In this document: positions 4,942 to 7,799 of the stretch, piece by piece
Numbering within the stretch: position 1 is the first letter of the stretch
Layout: each line of letters begins with the position of its first letter
DNA from: an uncultured Oscillospiraceae bacterium
GTDB taxonomy: Bacteria; Bacillota; Clostridia; Oscillospirales; Oscillospiraceae
Length of the DNA stretch: 7,799 bases
Reading direction: 5' to 3'
NCBI GenBank assembly: GCA_934662925.1
Contig: CAKUKL010000060.1
Location: 1-7,799, forward strand
The notes under the pieces: model-generated
What the model saw: the letters and a program-made list of their open reading frames with translations, nothing else
The model's database searches: none
Told to the model about the DNA's origin: nothing
Translations under genes and position numbers: made by a program

Positions 4942-7353
4942 TTACTGCGCCGGAGTACTGACTGCGCGGATCTTGCCGTTGGCGGAGCTGTCGGTGTAGA
5001 GCAGGAGGGTGGTGGAGTAGATGCGGGCGTCGGTCAGGCTGGAGAACCAGCTGCCGGCCTGCGGGTTGTAGCAGATCACCCCGTCGGCCACCTCGTAGGT
5101 CTTGTTGTTGACCCGGACGTAGGTCACGCCGTTCATGGTGTAGAAGTCGGAGGAGTTGGCCTTGCCGATGGAGCTGAGCATGGACTGGACCACGGCGAAC
5201 TCGCTGCCATCCTGATTGATGAGGGCGATGGTGCCGAAGCCGCTGGGGACCACGATGTTGTTGAGGGTGTCATAGGTCTTGACGCCGCTGTTGTTGATGA
5301 ACTTGAGCTGGTAGATGGTTCTGGTCATCATGTTGCCGTCGTCATCCAGATAGTAGCCGTTCTCGTCCACCTTATAGCCGTAGGCGTCGTAGTAGGTGAC
5401 TTCCTCGCCCTCCTTCACCTCGGTGTAAGGCTCCTTGCCCTTGCCGGAGATGTGGGAGGTAGCTTCGATCCAGCCGTAGTCGTCGGCGGAGATCAAATCG
5501 CCGGTGAAGTTGTTCAGGATAATGATGTCCACGCGGCCGGAGGCGTCCTTGTGATAGCCGCTGATGGAGGCGGCGGGGACGGTGGCGGGCAGGGAGCTGA
5601 GGGCGACTTCCTTGATGACGGCCTCGCCGTTGATGTAGCCGCGGTCGAAGATCTTCACGCTGTCGCTGACGAACAGGCTGCCCAGCCGCATGGAGGACTT
5701 CTCGAAGCTCCCGGCGGCGTAGCTCAGGTTCAGGGGATTCAGGGCCATCACGCCGCGGGTATAGGAGGAGACGGTCACCAGCTGACCGGCGTACTTCTCG
5801 GCGTTTTCAGCGTCCACCTTCAGCGTCACGTTGGTGCCGATGAGCTTGATGGTGTCGCCGCTGACCACGCCCATGGCGTTGCCGGTGATGTTGGTGCCGG
5901 TGCCCCAGATGCCGCCGCCCCAGACGTTTCCGGCCACGGCTCCGGCCACCTGGCCGTCAGCGGTGAACAGCAGGGTGAAGCTCTGGCCCAGCTTGTACTG
6001 CGCGATGGAGTCCATGGCGTTGGCCATGACCGTGAAGGTGTTGCCGCCGCAGGCGGTGATAGTGGCGGGGGCGCTGGGGGAGGGCGCAGCGTTCTCATAC
6101 ACGCAGGACAGCCGCACGTCGCAGAGGTTGATGACCTTGGAGATGGGATCGTAGGTGGCCACGTCGTAGGGCTTGACCTCGCTCATGGAGATGGTGCTGC
6201 CGTTCTTGCGGATGGTGTAGCCCAGTTCGTTCCCGGTGAGGGGATAGAAGTCGGCGGCGCTGGGGGAGGTGCTGACGATCACATAGCCGCTCTCGGTGCT
6301 GGCCACGTTGCGGAACAGGCCGTCGACCTTGCCGTCCTTCAGGTAAATGGTGACCACGTCGCCCGCCTTCATATTAGGAGTCTGCTCTTCATAGGTGCTG
6401 GTCTCGCCGGTAGTGCCGACATAAACCTTTGTTCCGGCGGGAATGGTGTACCGAGTCCCGGCGGTGGTGTGCAGGTAGCTGGCCTGCGGCGCGCGGGAGA
6501 GGGTGACGGTGACGCAGTTGGAGCTGTCCACCAGCAGGGTGACGAAGTGGCCGCTCTTGTCCAGCAGGGCGTCGCCCCGCTGGCCCACGAGGCTGTTGTC
6601 CAGCACGCCCGCGGGGCGGTAGAAGCCGCCGTCGGAGGTGGTGACCCAGCTGCTCTGGCCGTTGACGGTGCTGTTGGTGGACAGCACGATAACGTCGTCC
6701 ACCAGCGTGCCCAGATTGGCGGCGTAAGCCTTATCGCCGCCCTTGGGGGTGATGGCCAGCATCCGGGTGAAGAGCCGCGCGGCCTGTCCCCGGGTGATGG
6801 CGGCGGAGTTGGTGACGATGTTCAGTCCCTCGTCCAGCCCCAGCTCGGAGGCGGTGCGGATGGCGCCGTAGGGCCAGGAGCTGGCGGCCTCGGAGGCGTA
6901 GCCCAGGATACGCAGGATGAGGGTGACGGCCTCCTGATAGGAGATGTTGCGGTTGGGCTCGAACTTGCCGTTGCCCACGCCGGTCATGAGCCGGGCGTTG
7001 CTGGACTCATCCACCACCAGCGTGGCGGCCAGATTCACGTAGCCCCGGCCCCAGTGGGTGCCGGGCACGTCGGTGAAGATGGTGCGGTTCATCTGGGCCT
7101 TGGCCTGATCGCCCTTGCCCATGATCTCGATGGCCATCTTGCAGAAGGCCACCCGGGTCAGCGCTTCGCCGGGCATGAAGTCGCCGTTTTCGTTGCCGCT
7201 GACCACGCCGAGGGCGGCCAGCGTATCCGCCGCCCGGGACTCCTCGGGGTCGGCGACGTCGGGGAAGTAGCCCGCCTGCACCGGCGCGGCGGACAGGGCG
7301 AACACAGTGGCTGCCGCCAGCACCAATGCAAAAATTCGTTTGAGTTTCGTCAT
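4942..7353 (-). CDS. Secreted S-layer homology (SLH) domain protein
   Basis: An 803-aa cell-surface protein. A signal peptide is clear: basic TKLKR, a hydrophobic core, then a VQA cleavage site after residue 27. Three SLH modules follow at about 30-78, 93-151 and 160-200. In this family they bind secondary cell wall polymer and hold the protein on the envelope. SLH3 keeps the motif as ITRGQ (186-190); SLH1 has LTRVA (65-69) and SLH2 has ISYQE (137-141), where Tyr139 replaces the usual Arg. Residues 210-803 are Thr/Ser/Gly/Val-rich and look like beta-rich surface domains. They contain loosely repeated 'DGxV' hairpins (for example 331-350 and 456-473), a Pro/Ser linker at 423-429 and an Asp-rich stretch at 663-674. 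I see no catalytic domain or sorting motif. The start at 7353 has GAGAGGAG (7365-7372) upstream, directly after the stop of the ABC permease gene (19-nt gap), so the two are probably one operon. It ends just before the terminator at 4890-4925. Role: envelope structure or an exported factor, not known. Confidence 0.9.
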   Translation of the reverse strand: MTKLKRIFALVLAAATVFALSAAPVQAGYFPDVADPEESRAADTLAALGVVSGNENGDFMPGEALTRVAFCKMAIEIMGKGDQAKAQMNRTIFTDVPGTHWGRGYVNLAATLVVDESSNARLMTGVGNGKFEPNRNISYQEAVTLILRILGYASEAASSWPYGAIRTASELGLDEGLNIVTNSAAITRGQAARLFTRMLAITPKGGDKAYAANLGTLVDDVIVLSTNSTVNGQSSWVTTSDGGFYRPAGVLDNSLVGQRGDALLDKSGHFVTLLVDSSNCVTVTLSRAPQASYLHTTAGTRYTIPAGTKVYVGTTGETSTYEEQTPNMKAGDVVTIYLKDGKVDGLFRNVASTESGYVIVSTSPSAADFYPLTGNELGYTIRKNGSTISMSEVKPYDVATYDPISKVINLCDVRLSCVYENAAPSPSAPATITACGGNTFTVMANAMDSIAQYKLGQSFTLLFTADGQVAGAVAGNVWGGGIWGTGTNITGNAMGVVSGDTIKLIGTNVTLKVDAENAEKYAGQLVTVSSYTRGVMALNPLNLSYAAGSFEKSSMRLGSLFVSDSVKIFDRGYINGEAVIKEVALSSLPATVPAASISGYHKDASGRVDIIILNNFTGDLISADDYGWIEATSHISGKGKEPYTEVKEGEEVTYYDAYGYKVDENGYYLDDDGNMMTRTIYQLKFINNSGVKTYDTLNNIVVPSGFGTIALINQDGSEFAVVQSMLSSIGKANSSDFYTMNGVTYVRVNNKTYEVADGVICYNPQAGSWFSSLTDARIYSTTLLLYTDSSANGKIRAVSTPAQ

Positions 7354-7372
7354 TTGCAGTTGATCTCCTCTC

Positions 7373-7799
7373 TTATTCTGCCCGCAGGGCTTCCACCGGC
7401 TGGAGGCCGGAGGCCTTGACCGCGGGATAAAGGCCGAACAAAATACCCAGCACCACGGAGAACGCGAAGGCGCCGATGGTGATGCCGGCGCTGGGCCACA
7501 GGATCATGCCCTCCAGCAGGAACTTTCCGGCGATGAGGGAGCCCATGTATCCCAGTATGATGCCGATGATGCCGCCGATGCCGCAGATGACGGCGGCCTC
7601 GATCAGGAACTGGACGATGATGCTCTTGCGTTCCGCGCCGATGGCCTTACGGATGCCGATCTCACGGGTGCGCTCGGTGACGGTGACCAGCATGATATTC
7701 ATGATGCCGATGCCGCCCACCAGCAGGGAGATGGCGGCGATGCCGCCCAGCACCATGGCCTGCATGGCGTTCTGGTTCTTCAGGTCGTCGGCGCTGGCG
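7373..7799 (-). CDS. ABC transporter permease, MacB/FtsX type (C-terminal part)
   Basis: This is the last 142 codons of a permease; the 5' part lies beyond the right edge. The reading frame is open to the edge, so the Met at 7765 is internal. It shows the classic C-terminal FtsX domain of MacB-like permeases: a membrane segment ending in [11 protein letters not shown], the cytoplasmic coupling motif [15 protein letters not shown], two more membrane segments, and the terminal [18 protein letters not shown]. Family members export peptides, lipids or drugs, or act as mechanotransmission complexes, working with a separate or fused ATPase and often a MacA-like adaptor; those partners would be expected upstream, outside the window. 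The stop codon lies 19 nt from the start of the SLH gene and no terminator or promoter lies between, which suggests co-transcription. The substrate is not known. Confidence 0.93.
   Translation of the reverse strand, partial: ASADDLKNQNAMQAMVLGGIAAISLLVGGIGIMNIMLVTVTERTREIGIRKAIGAERKSIIVQFLIEAAVICGIGGIIGIILGYMGSLIAGKFLLEGMILWPSAGITIGAFAFSVVLGILFGLYPAVKASGLQPVEALRAE

Noticed and set aside
4933..7419. 828-codon open frame on the plus strand opposite the SLH gene
   Set aside because: It is a mirror of the GC-biased codons of the SLH gene. The product is a low-complexity Gly/Val/Asp/His-rich string with no domain or signal peptide, and it runs across the terminator side and into the permease gene. 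The minus-strand frame has a signal peptide, SLH modules and a ribosome binding site.

Overview
This window most likely comes from a GC-rich member of the Clostridia, such as the Oscillospiraceae and their gut-associated relatives. The evidence is strongly G/C-biased third codon positions in every protein gene, Gram-positive style AAAGGAG ribosome binding sites, consensus sigma-A type promoters, long GC-stem/T-tract terminators, an S-layer homology (SLH) surface protein, and an extra tRNA-Ala with anticodon CGC. The assignment is an inference from style; no marker gene fixes the species.

Layout: (1) 1-545 is a leftward tRNA transcription unit. A good promoter at 516-543 drives two truncated, tRNA-Ala-derived copies (about 434-482 and 265-313) and then one intact tRNA-Ala(CGC) at 69-144, followed by a terminator at 31-61. 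The copies sit at an exact 169-bp period and their spacers carry a repeated hairpin. This is the least ordinary part of the window. (2) 786-3281 (+) encodes an 831-aa cation P-type ATPase of the CtpE/Exp7-like group with its own promoter, closed by a 20-bp perfect hairpin. (3) 3491-4879 (+) encodes a 462-aa sodium:neurotransmitter-symporter (NSS) family transporter with its own promoter. It ends at a 16-bp bidirectional terminator shared with the convergent gene on the other side. (4) 4942-7353 (-) encodes an 803-aa secreted SLH-domain surface protein. (5) 7373-7799 (-, cut by the window edge) is the C-terminal end of a MacB/FtsX-type ABC transporter permease. It lies 19 nt upstream of the SLH gene and probably shares its transcript.

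Functional reading: two independent plus-strand membrane transporters (ion pump, amino-acid-type symporter) face a minus-strand cell-envelope operon (ABC permease plus S-layer-anchored protein). No phage, transposase, CRISPR array or defence genes are visible. The protein genes look intact and ordinary. The observations most worth following are the tandem tRNA-like array, the missing canonical M5/M6 ion ligands in the ATPase, and the degenerate SLH motifs next to an ABC permease.
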